A DNA stretch of 64,000 nt from Trema orientale (GCA_002914845.1 JXTC01000309.1:273368-337367), one strand, 5' to 3'. Positions 10,992 through 24,351 are shown, numbered from the stretch's first letter. The notes: generated by a model from the sequence alone, not told the origin. Numbers and translations: made by a program.

Positions 10992-12514
10992 CAACAAGAT
11001 TGCAGAATACAATAAACCTCTAGCAAGTTTCTTTTCTTTATAAAAGGATAGAGATTGAACCTTTAACCTAAGGTTAGAGGTAAGTATGGTTTTGATTAGG
11101 CTTAAACTCAAGATTGCTTATAGTGTTTCTAACAAATATTTAATTACAATATCATATCCAAAATTGAAGAAAAGACATAATTGCGCATAAGTTGGATGCC
11201 TACAATTCAATTACTCGAAATAATGTTTATACAATTATATTTTAGAGATAATTAAAATAAAATGTTTTAAGGTATAGCCGTTCTATTATTTTAACCATGT
11301 ATTTTGTTTGTGTAAAACTATACATTTATATTTGAAATCTCAACAAGTATCCATCATCCATGTCCAAATCAATTAGAAAATTATGTAATAAACACAGAAT
11401 CCGAGTTGAGTATTTTTTTTATTTCTGCTGAAAAACACTTAAAGTCTATTGAAAATAAGTTAAAATATTCCACACAAACTACTCAATTTATACATAAAAT
11501 ATAAATATTTACAGAAATTTAAGATATAGAGGTATAAGTTTATAAAAACCGAAAAATAGGATTAAAACATCAAAAAGATCATACCTTAGTTTTTTTTTTC
11601 CCAATTAACCATATGTTTTAAATTTCAAGCGGGTTTAGAGCCACAATTATGAATGGAGAAAAAGACATAGATAGGACCAATTTAGGCCATTTTTACTTTT
11701 TGTCGACTAAGTTCTTTAATATTTAGGACCAAAAATTAGAGTCCACACGAAGCAAATGACCAAATACTCTTTCAAAACTCTCAGCCAACTCAGTGACATG
11801 ACCCTATCCACCATTGATTGACACGATCTCATACTTCTCCATAAAACCCTATTTCTTTCTACCCTTCTCTTTTTTTTTCCCCTCCAGTTCTCTTTCTCTC
11901 TCTATTCGCTATTTTCTCTCAAAACTGAAACAAAAAACCACAAAAAAGGAATTAAAAATCATCAAAAATCATTGTGGAATTGAAAAACAGTTCACCAAAG
12001 TTAGTTTTTAAGATCTTTAACCTATTATTCTCGTCTCAACGAACCAAAAAAATCCTTAAATGGACAAAATTTGTTATGTCCAAAACTTTGCATCGAGATC
12101 GAGAACTCCGGCGATGAAGAAGAAGACAGTAGAAGAGAAAAAATTCTCAGTGAATCGGCCAATTAGAAAGAAAAGGGGCCAATAGAACATGATAGAACAG
12201 TTCGATTTTTTTTAGTGTTTATGTAAAAGACCTTGTTTTTTGAGTTTGTCTAAGTCCATTTCTCTTTGTGTTATGGAATGAGATTTTTTTGGTGAAATGG
12301 CAAGTTTGTCTATGTCTGTGTCATTTTCTCATTTGTTGTAAAAATAATTTTAGGTAAAACCCTTTATAGGATTTCTTGATGTGAGGTCAAGTTCTTTTTG
12401 ACCCCAAGTCAAGTTCTTCTTGATCTTCCTTGGGTCAAGTCTCACTTGATCTTGGGTCAGATCTCACTTGACTCTCACTTGTTTGATTTAACTTAATATT
12501 TTGCTATTTTCTAG
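10955..12514. other. AT-rich intergenic region; possible first exon of a decayed transposon-derived gene
   Basis: Mostly featureless AT-rich DNA. Around 12113-12186 a short frame starts ATGAAGAAGAAGACAGTAG and encodes 23 mainly basic residues before a stop; it may be the leader exon of the Ulp1-like relic downstream, but nothing proves this. Confidence 0.35.
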
Positions 12515-13510
12515 CGGAGACTATGAGATGCTTATGATGAAGTACGCCGAGTTCATGATGTCCGACAAACTTATTACCAAGGTCACTGCAGAGAGGATGA
12601 ATTACTTTCGTCATAAGCTTGCATCTGAGTTGTATTATCATACATTGCAGAAAGAGGAGCCGAAACTGACCAAGAGGAGTAACCTAATTTCTAAGGGAAA
12701 GACAATAATTTATTTTGTGGATATGTTTTAGATAATTTTTTTCGTTATTCATATCTAATTTTTACTTTTGTTTTGTTGTATTGGCATAATTATCATCTTG
12801 TCTATAATTATCTATTTAAAATACTTTTCAGTGAAATTTAATTTATTTAATAAATAATTTGTTAACTACCCTAGGTAAAAAATGACTTAACCCTATGTCA
12901 AGTATTACTTGACCCCATGTTGGTTATTACTTAACATTAGATCAAGTTGACAAGTAAAACTTGATCTAGGGTCAAGAACAACTTTATGAGCTTTGAAAAA
13001 ATAGCCTATTAAAGTTACTTTAGGTCAGCTTATTTTTTACCTGTAGGTCAAATTGTTTTGCACTTCTTCTCAAATTATTCTTAACTTCATGCCAAATTAT
13101 TTTTGAGAAAATATATAAATTTAAGAACACATTACATATAACATCGTGATCAAGTTTCATATCAAACTATACTTAAGTACTAACGTCATGATCCCTACTG
13201 AAAATGTTGCTGACTCTAAGTCAATCACTTGTTTACATTAAGTCAATTACTTTTTGACCTTGAGTCAAGGATGTCTTAACTCTGAGTCAATTACTTCTTG
13301 TCCTGAAGTCAAGAAAAACTTGACTCAAAGCCAATAACTTCTTGACCTTAAATCAAGAACTAAGTCAAAAAAATTCATCACTTATGGTTAAGAAGTTCTT
13401 GACCCCAAATCAATAACTTTTTGATACTATGTCAGGAACTTCTTGACCCTAAGTCAAGAACTTCCTGATTTAAAGTCAAGAACATCCTGACCATAGGTGA
13501 AAAACATCTA
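12355..13510. repeat. Degenerate 22-bp minisatellite built on GTCAAG/CTTGAC
   Basis: From about 13195 to 13505 the sequence is a run of ~22-base units of the type AACTTCTTGACCCTAAGTCA followed by AG; adjacent copies near 13438-13505 are in exact 22-base register. Looser copies flank the Ulp1-like exon on both sides (12355-12480 and 12890-12990). Each unit is itself partly palindromic (CTTGAC...GTCAAG). Confidence 0.75.
12515..12731 (+). pseudogene. Ulp1/C48 protease-like exon fragment, probably transposon-borne
   Basis: After an acceptor-like CTAG at 12511-12514 the frame reads SGDYEMLMMKYAEFMMSDK and continues with an MNYFRHKLASELYYH segment to a stop at 12731. This resembles the last exon of plant Ulp1-type SUMO proteases, where the catalytic motif is typically GDCG followed by a KYAE-like helix. 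Here the Cys position is Tyr and the following Gly is Glu, so the peptide would be inactive. Many plant Ulp1-like sequences are carried by Mutator-like elements. No other protease exon is recognised nearby. The family call rests on a short motif and is tentative. Confidence 0.45.
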
Positions 13511-14124
13511 AAATTTAGTGTTAGCACTGATTTTATTGTTGGAATTTCTTTCAGACTCTAATTTCAGAATTTATCCTAACTGAGTCTGAATTAAATGAAC
13601 TCTGCATAAGTAGTCTTATTGGTGAGAAGTGCATTTTTTATATTCACAAAAATAACTCAAAAATCATATCCTCAAAATAATGTCTTTCATGATACATAAA
13701 TTGATATATTTAATAAATGAAGGAGAAATGACTTCAAAATGATGAGGTACTGTTCAAAATATATTGAATACAGGTCATGATTAAATTGACATCAAAAGTC
13801 AGTGTCATATTTACTAAAAATCTTAACCATACGTTAAGATCAGTTTGACCTACGACATGACAACGAGATTTAGAAAACAGTAAGAAGACGATGAATACAC
13901 CAAAATATGGAATTTTTAGCCCATTATTGTCCAGATCAGTATTATGGTCCTCCTTCAAATATCACTCACTCATTATTAACCGTTAAAAATAATTCTTGAA
14001 AAAAAACTTATTTATTTACCTTCAAAATCCTAAAAACTCTCCATCTATCAATGCTAAACTTATTTCTAGCTGAGGTTTTTAATAAACAATAAAAAGGCTG
14101 TTAAGAAAGAGAGAGAGAGAGAGG

Positions 14125-14163
<39 letters not shown>

Positions 14164-14690
14164 CTCAAGCTTTCATGTTCTTCATGAGATAGAGAGATTT
14201 ATCAAGCAAGAGAGGAAAAAGTGGTTTCATGTTTTTCATGAGATGGAAACCAAGCTGTGATTTTAGAGAGAGAAATGAGAAGAAGAAGTGAGAGAAAGAG
14301 AGAAAACGAAAATAAAAGAAAAATGAGAGAAAACTGTAGGAAAATGAAACGACATAAATTTAATGTTCTCACCTACCAAGTCCTTTCTTTTGGCCAAAGG
14401 TAGATTAGGAAACTCATTTTTTTTTTTCCTCTCTACCTAGTCTAAAATTTTAGTCCTAAAAAAATCAATATATGAATACAGTCCCAAAAAAGAAAAAAAA
14501 TATCGAACAGTTCTATCCATGTCCTTTTCTCTTATGAATGACCCCTATAAGCTTGGGCTGGCCCTCCGCATAAAATAAGCCCATAAAATAGACGGTGATC
14601 TCATACTTACCGTCCGGGTGAGACCCAAAAACATCAGCGCAAAACCGCAAAGCCGCCAGTGTCGTGTATGCCCTACTAATACTCTCGCAC
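13511..14690. repeat. Intergenic DNA with GA microsatellite
   Basis: No gene is supported. A nearly uninterrupted (GA)n tract covers 14106-14160, followed by purine-rich sequence to 14340. The final ~100 bases have TGGGCT/AGCCCA motifs (near 14553 and 14578) that may belong to the PRP39 promoter. Confidence 0.6.
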
Positions 14691-15729
14691 TCAAAACAAT
14701 CTCTCTCTCTTGTGCGTTTCGTTTTACCCCCCAAAAAATTTTAGCGAAAAATCTCAGGAGGAGTCTCTCTCTCTTTCTCTTTCTCTTTTTCTCTCTCTCT
14801 CTCCTCTTATCCCTGAACCGAACACGAGAAAATAGTTGAGTTCCAAAACTATCTGCGAACGACGCCGTATCGGTCCTCAGGTTCGTTCCCCAAACTACAT
14901 TTTTATTCGCTTCGTTTCACTCTCTTGTGGTTTAGGGCTTTTTGTCCGAATTCTCTGGGTTAACTCATAACCCTTTGCTAGGGTTTTTGTGGATTTTCTA
15001 TTTCTCTGTGCTGCTTAAGCTTAAGGTGTATATATATATATATATATATATGCTCTTTTTAGTTTCTTCCTTCGATCTATAATGCTGGCGCTACTAATCG
15101 TTGTTCCCCCTCCTTGGCTAGGATTTGGAATAAATTGGTTGGCGGCTATGTAATTTTGATATCTGTATATATATGTATTTACATATATATATACACACAC
15201 ACATACGGTGCTGTATGCTAAATTATGTTACAAGGGTTTAAGTTGAATTTTGCCCATTTTCATATAGAAGGCGTTTTATGTGGAGTAATTCTTCTGATAT
15301 ACCTTATGGTTTACTGTGCCAGCGCTAATAATGACTAAAGGCCCAAGGCCCTCTTAGGAATCTGGATTCTTGGGAGGAAAGATAAAAAAGGAAGAGGGAT
15401 TTTATTTTCTTTTGTTTGGATTTAAGGAAGAAAAGAATAAAATTAGGCAAAACAGCTTTAGGAGAAGTGGGAGGGACACTTGATGTAGTTTTGGAGGGTT
15501 TATATTTATAACAAGAAGATTTAGAAACACAGATTAGCTTTAATTTATGTGTTTCTTTATCACCTTTAGTTACTATGGTTAGCTAGAGATGCATTGAAAT
15601 GGTTATTATACTTTTTTGTGGACCATCTATATGTTATACTTTTTGTGCACTCTTAAAAGTACATATAATAGTACTATTTGCGTTCTTGCAGTTTGTACAC
15701 TATCAAGAATAATAAATTGTATGTGAAGT

Positions 15730-18700
15730 ATGGGCGACAGTGAAACAGTTGTTGCTCAAACATCTTCCATGACGGGCTATACATCAGCAGGTTACACTTC
15801 CACTGGCTATGCTGATGGGACTTCAAATGTTGCTTCCGAAGCTGGTGGATTGCCTTCCGAGTCTGCTGGCGAAATTTCTACTTCTGCAGCTCCTGCGGTT
15901 GCAAATTTTTCTGGCCACGGTGGTTCTGATGCAGGTGATAAGAATGATTATAATTCTCTAATGCAAGAATCTCATGTCAGTACGGGAAATGAAGTCACGG
16001 ATCCATCCCAAGCTGCTGGGTATGATTCTTCTGTGAATGGTACTGCTGTTCTGGGATCTGTTATATCCATTGAGAATGGAAATGCCTCAGATAATGCAGG
16101 TGGAGCTGTTGATGCACAGCAATACGTGGATGGTTCTGGTACGTCTTTGTGGGATTGGCTGCTGCTTTTTATTCATTTATTTTTTGTAACCATTTAACAT
16201 CTATGACTATGTGCAAGTTTTGCTAATAGTACATAGCTGCATAGTACTGATATGTAACAACTTAGCTCAAAGTGTTTGTTTGTTTGTTTTTTTTTTTTTC
16301 CCCCTTAAATTTAAATAATGGGTTCCTGTGTATCTCTATCTGTTATCAATTCCTCTTTTCACTTTTGGACCCTATTTTTAAAAATAAAAGATTTAGACAT
16401 TCCTTTCGTTTTTTTATTCTTTAATTCTTCGTATTTTCAGCCTTGTCTGCTGAAGAAGAAAGGCTCTGGAACATTGTGAAGGCAAATTCTTTAGATTTTA
16501 ATGCATGGACTGCTTTGATTGAAGAGACAGAGAAAGTTGCAGAGGTGTGTCAATCTAAAGGCTTCTTCCTTCTTGTAACAGTGATGTTGATAACAAGATG
16601 GCTACTTGATGGGAAAGCTCTTTATTTATCTTCACAGTTTCTGGTATTATGTATTTTATATGCACCTGTATTTCATTTGAAACTAACCTATTCATCCACA
16701 TCTCTTGTGCAGAACAACATATTAAAAATCCGAAAAGTTTATGATGCTTTTTTAGCGGAGTTTCCATTGTGTTATGGATATTGGAAGAAGTATGCAGATC
16801 ATGAGGCTCACTTGGGCTCTATTGATAAAGTTGTTGAGGTTTATGAGCGAGCAGTTCAGGGGGTTACTTATTCAGTTGACATTTGGTTGCATTACTGCAT
16901 ATTTGCCATAAGCACATATGGAGATCCAGAAACTGTTAGAAGGTAATAGAAGTTCATTTACTCCCTCATTAGTGCTGGTCTTGCGTTGGGAATTCATGTT
17001 TACATGATGTTTTCAGTTGCAAGGGACTGGTTTTTTCCCCTTCTCTTTAACAAAGTTTTGGTTGCTTTCTAACTTATTTGGGTATCCCTGCAACAGTGGT
17101 TCCTCACATGTAAGGCGGAAAGGTTTCATGGGATTGTGCTTTTAGGAAAAAAAAAAAAAAGAGAAGTTATTTATTTATTTTTCTTTCTTGATGTGCAACC
17201 CCTTCTCTATGGTGTAGCTGTTAATTTTTTAGGATTAAGTCTTTTGTTTTATTAAACTTTTAGGCGCAAATCTGCCTCTTTTATCTCCCCTTTCCTTTGG
17301 TTGCCTGGGTCATAGTAATTTAGTCATCAATGCATTATGGCTGCTTTTAACAATGACTCTGAGGTGCATCTTAATGCAAATTGCTGCTGAGAAGATCTCG
17401 TCCAGTTAAGGGCTAAGATGGCCTCTATCACTGCTCCATTTCTCGGACATAGTATGGTTTTGTTTCAGGAAGGTAATGCAGCAGTTGGAAGTGTCATGTG
17501 CTGTTAAGAGTGAATTGTTCCTTCTTCAACATTACTACCACTCTCCCATTTATGGATGTGTTTGTATGAACTGATTGATACTTGTTTCATAATTGTGCTT
17601 CGTGTTTATATGGTTTTTCAGGTTTTTTGAGCGAGGGTTAGCTTATGTTGGAACAGATTACCTTTCCTTCCCCCTTTGGGATAAGTATATTGAATATGAA
17701 TATATGCAGCAGGAGTGGAGTCGGCTTGCCATGATTTATACTAGGATATTAGAGAATCCAAATCAACAACTGGATCGCTATTTTAACAGGTGATTACTTT
17801 TCATGTATCTTCAAAATTTATTTGTAGGTTGACTACAATTTTATGATAAAGCATCATCTGTTGAATTCTCATAATTGTATGTTTAATAATATGCAATGTA
17901 GTCATGATACCTTACAAAAAATCAAGGTCTTTACTTTATACACTAGTATGGTTTTCAACTTTCATCAGCATGTTCTGTGTGTTTTCTTTTCTGTTGCTTG
18001 ATTAGAATTCTAGGTGGTTTCAAGAGTTGCCATTCACTTCAAGCATTTTGTGTTTATTGTGGATCTTGTCAATTTTTTATATAATTCTCATCCCTTTTCT
18101 TATTATTGATGTTAATGATGTCAGCTTTAAGGAATTAGCTGGAAACCGGCCTCTTTCAGAACTGAGGACTTCTGAAGAAGCTGTTGCTGTAGCAGCTGCA
18201 CCTTCAGAAGCTGCTGTAGCAGATGCACCTTTGGAAGCCGCAGACCAATCAAATGGGGGAGAGGTCCATGATGATACTGCAGATCCAGCCCATAAACCTG
18301 TAAGTGCTGGCTTAACAGAAGCAGAGGAGTTGGAGAAGTACATCGCCATTAGAGAAGAGATGTATAAGAAAGCTAAAGAGTTCGATTCTAAGATCATTGG
18401 GTTTGAAACAGCTATCAGAAGGCCCTATTTTCATGTGCGGCCCCTTAATGTTGCAGAACTTGAAAATTGGCATAACTACCTGGATTTTATAGAAAGAGAA
18501 GGCGACCTGAACAAGGTATTTGAGTTATGTGTTGTCCGTACTTGATTATCTTATTATTTTGCAGTTTTTTTTTTTGGTAGTTGTACTGGTACATATTGAC
18601 TTACAGTTAAATAACATTGCTGCTTCATATGCTTTATTGGCTAAACCATTGGATGAAGCAACCTTTTTAAACGGGAATTTGAACTGAGACTAAAGCATGG

Positions 18701-21700
18701 GCCTTCGATTTGGTTTCTTTAAGGCTAAGTATTTCAAACCCTTATTTGTCTCAGTGGACGTTCTAGGTTCATGATGTGTTTGTATAGTGTTTTATTCTTT
18801 TTAAAGTTCAAATGTTATGCATGCAGGTATATGTTCCTAACCATCTATCTGTCTGGCAAGGAGGGTCCCTCTCTCATATTTGAGGGGCCTCTCTGTTCCA
18901 CTAACGGAGTACTTCTTGTGAATTTTATCTTGTGTTTCGTTTTATCGTTGTTGTTGTTTTTTTTTTATTGGCTGTTTATGCAATGCTTTATAGAACGGAT
19001 TTTTTTTATCTTTGTCATTGTTGAATCAGGTGGTCAAGTTGTACGAAAGATGCCTAATTGCATGTGCAAATTATTCTGAGTACTGGATCCGCTATGTTTT
19101 GTGCATGGAATCCGGCGGAAGTTTGGATCTTGCCAATAATGCACTCGCTCGTGCAACTCAAGTTTTTGTTAAGGTAGGGTTCTGCATTTGATATGCTTGA
19201 CCCAGGTAGTTCAAGTGCAATGGGCTTCTGAGTTACTTAACAAATCTTTATTTGAAATTGAATACAATAAATAGTTAATGTATATATGTTTTATATTTGT
19301 GAACATATGCTATGGTACATGCTAGTTTGAAAAGTGAATAGAAACTCGAGTAAAGTGAGTTAGTGACTGAAATAGCAGAGTCTAAAAACTAAGACTAATC
19401 AATCGGTTGCATACTCTTGTTCTAATTGTTCTTGAGACAAACCTTAAGATTTATGGGTATTTGTCAAGTTATTCTTGGGCAGACGTCACCTTGCATAAGT
19501 TAGAGTATAATGCAAGATCAGGTGCTGGTGATGCTATTGTTCCTTATAATTTGACCTTTTGGTAATTTTCTTATGTGCATTCTTTCAAAAAATTAATTAC
19601 AGAGACAGCCTGAAATTCACCTTTTTGCCGCTCGGTTCAAAGAACAAAGTGGGGACATTGAAGGTGCTCGTGCTGCCTATCAACTTGTACATTCTGAAAC
19701 CACACCAGGTCTTCTAGAAGCAATCATAAAGCATGCAAACATGGAACATAGGCTGGTAAGATGGTTTAATATAGTTGTTTGATGCTTAGCAATTTCTCCT
19801 TGTATATTTCTTGTTTGACATGTTTGCTTCTTTATTTCTCAGGGTAATTTGGAAGATGCTTTTTCTTTATACGAACAGGCCATTGCCATTGAAAAAGGAA
19901 AAGAACATTCACAGTCATTACCTATGTTATTTGCTCAGTACTCACGGTTTGCATACTTGGTATGTTGGACAACATGTGTGGATGATTCCCCCCCGCATAC
20001 TTTGTTTGCCTAGTTTATGGTTGCTTTATGCTATTAATGTCATATGTATCCCCTTTTCTTATACCTTATTTCTTCTTTAGAATTTTAAGTTTTAAGAAGT
20101 TTTCCAACTTCTTGTCTTATTATGATCTTTGTAAAATTAGATTTTGTTCTCTCTTTCTCTCTCTCTCTCCCCCTCTCTCTCTACTCCCTCTCTCTCTACA
20201 CACACACACATGTAGAGATACTATGAGGATGAGAATTTTTGGACAGATGTTGTTTTAGAAGTCTTAAGAAACCAGTTTGTACAGTTATAAATGAATTTTA
20301 CATGTTCTGTACCCCATAATTAGAATCTTCACTTTCATGGTAATTATTTCTACATAGGTTTATGGATGAGGTGATGTTTAAATCCTTTTGATTTTGTTCT
20401 AGGTATCCGGGAATGCTGAAAAAGCTAGGAAAATACTAGTTGACGCACTTGAGCATGTCCAATTGTCAAAACCTCTTCTCGAGGTACACTCTCCCTCTCT
20501 CATATGTTTTAGTAATATTTGGACATTGAATATGGAGCTAAGGGTTTCTTTTGGGTTCCAATTCATGGTATGTGCAGGCCCTAATACATTTTGAATCAAC
20601 ACAGTCACGTCCAAAGCAAATTGAATACCTAGAATCGTTGGTTCTGAAGTTTATAGAGCCCAACCCAGAGAATTCTAATGTTGCAAGTGTTGCTGAGAGA
20701 GAAGAGTTATCTAGCATCTTTCTGGAGGTATGCGTTGAATGACTTATTGAGTGGAGAACAGTATCAAGATGTTTTGTTTGTTTAGTTGATTCATTTTAAG
20801 CTTGATTGGCTTGATAGTTCTTTCAGCCTCTTCTCCTCTCGGTCCCACACATTTAGCATGTTATTAGAAGTTGCTACATCTCTGTCATCTTCATCATTAG
20901 AGTTTCAAGTTCATTAGAGTTTCAAGTTTAGTCTGGCGTTTGCTTTGTTTTCTTGACTCGTTTCCACACTGTTGCATCTTTCTTTTTGAGCGACTGATGA
21001 AATATACGCCTGCGAATTGAAATCCCTTTTTGTATCCTCTCTCTCTCTCTCTCTTTCTTTCTACAGGACTGGAAGTTTAGTCTCTTAAGATTTCATTTTC
21101 TTCTTAGTCTGATACGCCCAGAAATGATTTTGCAGTTTCTGAATCTCTTTGGAGATGCACAGTCTATCAAGAAAGCCGAGGATCGTCATGCCAAGCTCTT
21201 CTTAACCCATAGGAGCACAACAGAGTTGAAAAAGCGTCATGCTGAGGATTTTCTAGCTTCTGATAAAACAAAATTAGCCAAATCTTACTCTGGTGTTCCT
21301 TCTCCTGCTCAGTCCTTGATGGGAGCATATCCAAGTACACAGAACCAATGGGCTGCTGGTTATAGTGGTCAGCCTCAAGGTTGGCCACCAGCTTCACAAG
21401 CTCAGGGACAGCAGTGGACCCCTGGCTATACCCAACAGGTAGATTGCTAGCAACTCTGGCCTTCTTTTCTCAGTTCCTTTTCTCTTTTCATGCTCTCTGT
21501 TTTCCAATACTAAATTGATAAAAAGGATGACCTTTTATTTTTTGATTAACTAAAGGTGTGAGAGGCTATTCTGGTTACTCTATATTTAGTACATTAGGGG
21601 GTGTTTCACTTGTTATTTGTTTCCAAGGTTGGAAAATGAATCCAAAGTTATAGTAGCTCATTATTGTGACTGGTGATGTTAGTTTCAAGCAAAGAGAGAT

Positions 21701-22095
21701 GCATGATGTTATTGCTTCTTCCTGTAATAGGCTGCTTACGGTGGTGCATACGGGGGTTATAGCACCGGCTACACTAGTCCGCAAGTACCTGCTTCTGTGC
21801 CACAAAGTGCTGCTGCCTATGCCGCTTATCCTCCTCCATATCCCGCTCAGGTATCTAATATCAAGCGGCAGTTATTTTTACATTATTTTCTCAATTAGAG
21901 TTTGCCTGCTACTTTTTTATTTTTTATTTTTGATGCTGTGTTGTTTTATTGTGCTTTTGAAGCTAATATTTGTTATATTTTCAGCAAACCTACCCTCCAC
22001 AAAGCTATGCGCAGCCCACAGCAGCAGCACCAGCGGTTGCTTCAGCGCAGCAATCTGCTTCGGCAACACAGGCCTATTATAGCAGTTACTATTAA
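15730..22095 (+). CDS. PRP39: Pre-mRNA-processing factor 39 (PRP39), U1 snRNP-associated HAT-repeat protein
   Basis: Thirteen coding exons: 15730-16138, 16441-16544, 16713-16942, 17622-17789, 18125-18515, 19030-19173, 19603-19755, 19843-19959, 20403-20483, 20578-20727, 21136-21438, 21731-21850, 21985-22095. They join to 826 residues, close to Arabidopsis PRP39 length. A non-coding first exon probably ends near 14880 (TCCTCAG before GTTCG), with the acceptor at 15691. The N-terminal ~140 residues are low complexity. Then come half-a-TPR (HAT) repeats, e.g. [20 protein letters not shown] and [20 protein letters not shown], a variable Ala/Glu-rich insert (exon 18125-18515), further HAT units, the DRHAKLF helix and a Gln/Tyr/Pro-rich tail ending YYSSYY. 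PRP39 is a U1 snRNP component in 5' splice-site recognition; in Arabidopsis it influences flowering time. Every junction keeps frame and no damage is seen. Confidence 0.95.
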
Positions 22096-22400
22096 AATGG
22101 CATGATAACTCGGGCAGTATTTTGCCACTTTTAACTCTATTTTTCTTCCCGCTCTTGGGTCCTCGTCTTTGTTTAGGATTTTATATGTACCTTTTTTTGT
22201 TCTTTTTTTTTTTTTTTGGGTTTTTGGTGAATGTTGGTATGTTAATGATGAGTTAGTTAATCACTTTAGGTGACAGTGGCCATTGTACTTCCGGTAAAAC
22301 AAGCTTACTTAACTAAAATATCATCGTCTTCGTGGTAATCTCTGTATATCTCTGCGAACGGCGTTCCAATCGAGCCTTTTTGATTCCCTCTACCTGACAT

Positions 22401-23127
22401 TAGGGGTGGCAATTCGTGTTGTCGTGTCATATTCGTGTCGTGTCGAGGCATATATATAACGAGTAATTATCAAACTCAAACTCGATACGTTTATTATTCG
22501 TGTCATGATTTGTAAATCCACACCCGACACGCTAAATAAACAGGTTAACCTATGAGCGACACATTTAACACGTTACTGAAATAGGTCGTATTTAGATCGT
22601 GTCCAACGTAACACGATCTGCTAACCAGTATACTGTTAACTCGTTAATTGAATTTAATTTAACATGTTAATGTTAAATATGTTGTATTTGGTTTAACTTG
22701 ACATAACGTATTAACCTATTAATTTTAACATGTTAACTTATTTCATATTTTCAATATAGCTTGATATAATCTATTAATTTATTTTATATTTTCAATATAA
22801 CCAAGCAACCATAATCAAATAAATATAACACACAATTCAAAGTTTAAAACCAAAATAAAACTTTCAAGTTTTAGTACATAAAACATAAAAGGGAAGTTTT
22901 AAGTCTTGGTACACACAAGATAATACAATGTCTCAAAAAATTTAATCGTGTTAAACGGGTCAATTTCGAGTTTAACAGGTTAACTTGCTAATGACCTATT
23001 ATTTAATCGTGTTTAATCGAGTTTAACCTATTTTGACCTATACCTGTTTAAGACAAACTCAAACCCGTTAACTTCGTGTCGTTTTCGAGTCGTGTTATCG
23101 TGTCGTGACCTAAATTGCCATCCCCAT
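22401..23127. mobile_element. 727-bp non-coding element with inverted termini and target-site duplication
   Basis: Termini TAGGGGTGGCAATT and AATTGCCATCCCCAT are imperfect inverted repeats. The 7-base CTGACAT flanks both ends (22394-22400 and 23128-23134), as expected of a target-site duplication. The interior is AT-rich with repeated GTGTCGTGTCG, GTTAAC and TTTAACACG-type motifs and has no coding capacity. The GGGGTGGCAATTCGTGTC start is a familiar type of non-autonomous plant repeat; superfamily not certain (hAT-like TSD length fits best). Confidence 0.75.
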
Positions 23128-23134
23128 CTGACAT

Positions 23135-23960
23135 AATCAGGTCATAGGTAAAAAAAACTTATATATATTTTTTTCCTTTAGTAAGCTTTCCTTTTTGTTG
23201 ATTACATCAGTACGGGTATCGGTTAAATTAATCCTATTCAATCTCAATCTACATCCTAATTTTGAGACTAGGATGCTTGAAAGGATAAAGGAAGCTCATC
23301 TGAAATAGTTATATTTCCTTCTTGGTTCATTTAATATGCGGGTCTTTTTTTTTTTTTTTTTTTCCCCTCTCTGAACGGTGTGAAATTTCGTTATCAGAAA
23401 AAACAGGAAAAAAAAAAAAGGAAAAGAAAAATAAAAAAGAACATATCGAAGGTTAACAATAAATAAATAAAAATAAAGTAGATAAGAGTACTACTTACTG
23501 ACTAGTGAGTGTCTAAAAAGATTTTGGTTTCTTTTTAACCATTTGGGGCAGTAAATCAAAAGATGAGTTTGGGTTCTGAGTTATTCCCACATTTGGGAGG
23601 GACGAGAATCAGTTCGTAGCTGAAGTGTTCAGAAATCCCTTCACCAATTTTGCAACTGAAAAGAGTGAAGTGAAGAGAAGAGAAGAGAAGAGAAGAGAAG
23701 TGGTAGTCAGAGAATTGAATTCTACTACCCTGTACGCGCCCTCACCTTACCTGAATCTGTACTTTCTCAATCTCAACCACGTGATTAAATCTCCACCGTT
23801 GACATTCACAATAGAGAATCTCCTTGTCCTTTTTAGGTTAAAACCAAGGCCTATTCTCAGCCGTCAGACCAGCTGTAAAGATTAGGTATTTCTCAAAACG
23901 GGCCCCACTGAATCCCACGGCTAGTATTTCGCGTGGTGATTCCCAAGTGATACCTCATAG
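23135..23960. other. Intergenic sequence upstream of the G3BP-like gene
   Basis: Holds homopolymer runs (T-run near 23347-23363, A-rich near 23400-23440) and a short GAGAA tandem repeat at 23675-23700. No gene is supported. Confidence 0.5.
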
Positions 23961-23961
23961 C

Positions 23962-23969
23962 TATAAAAA
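23962..23969 (+). promoter_or_regulatory. Candidate TATA box of the G3BP-like gene
   Basis: TATAAAAA lies about 390 bases before the ATG, followed at 24000-24060 by the CT-rich sequence common in plant 5' leaders. A transcription start near 23990-24000 is inferred. Confidence 0.4.
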
Positions 23970-24351
23970 TAAAATAACGAAGAATTAGAAGACCCCCTAC
24001 ACTCGCTCTCTCTAATATCTCCCTTTGCGCAGATCTATCGCAGAGTTTTGAGGCTTTTGTTTTTCAATTTTCATCATTTGAGATTTTTTTAAGCTTCCGC
24101 TCTTTCTTTCTCTCTCTAGACTTGGTTCTTTTCTCTCTCTAAATCTATCGTTTATCGTCGTTTCTGCGAAATCTTCTCCGAGTTCTGGGAGCGACTTTTT
24201 GAAAGCAAATAAGGGATAAGGAAACGACAGTGATAAAAAATCGTAAAGCCAAGGGTTCAGGAGGGGGGGCGTTCGGATCTGGGGGTTTGGGTCAGTGGTT
24301 TAGGGTTTTGGTATTACTCATTCACTGCATGCTTTTCTACTGACGGCGGCC

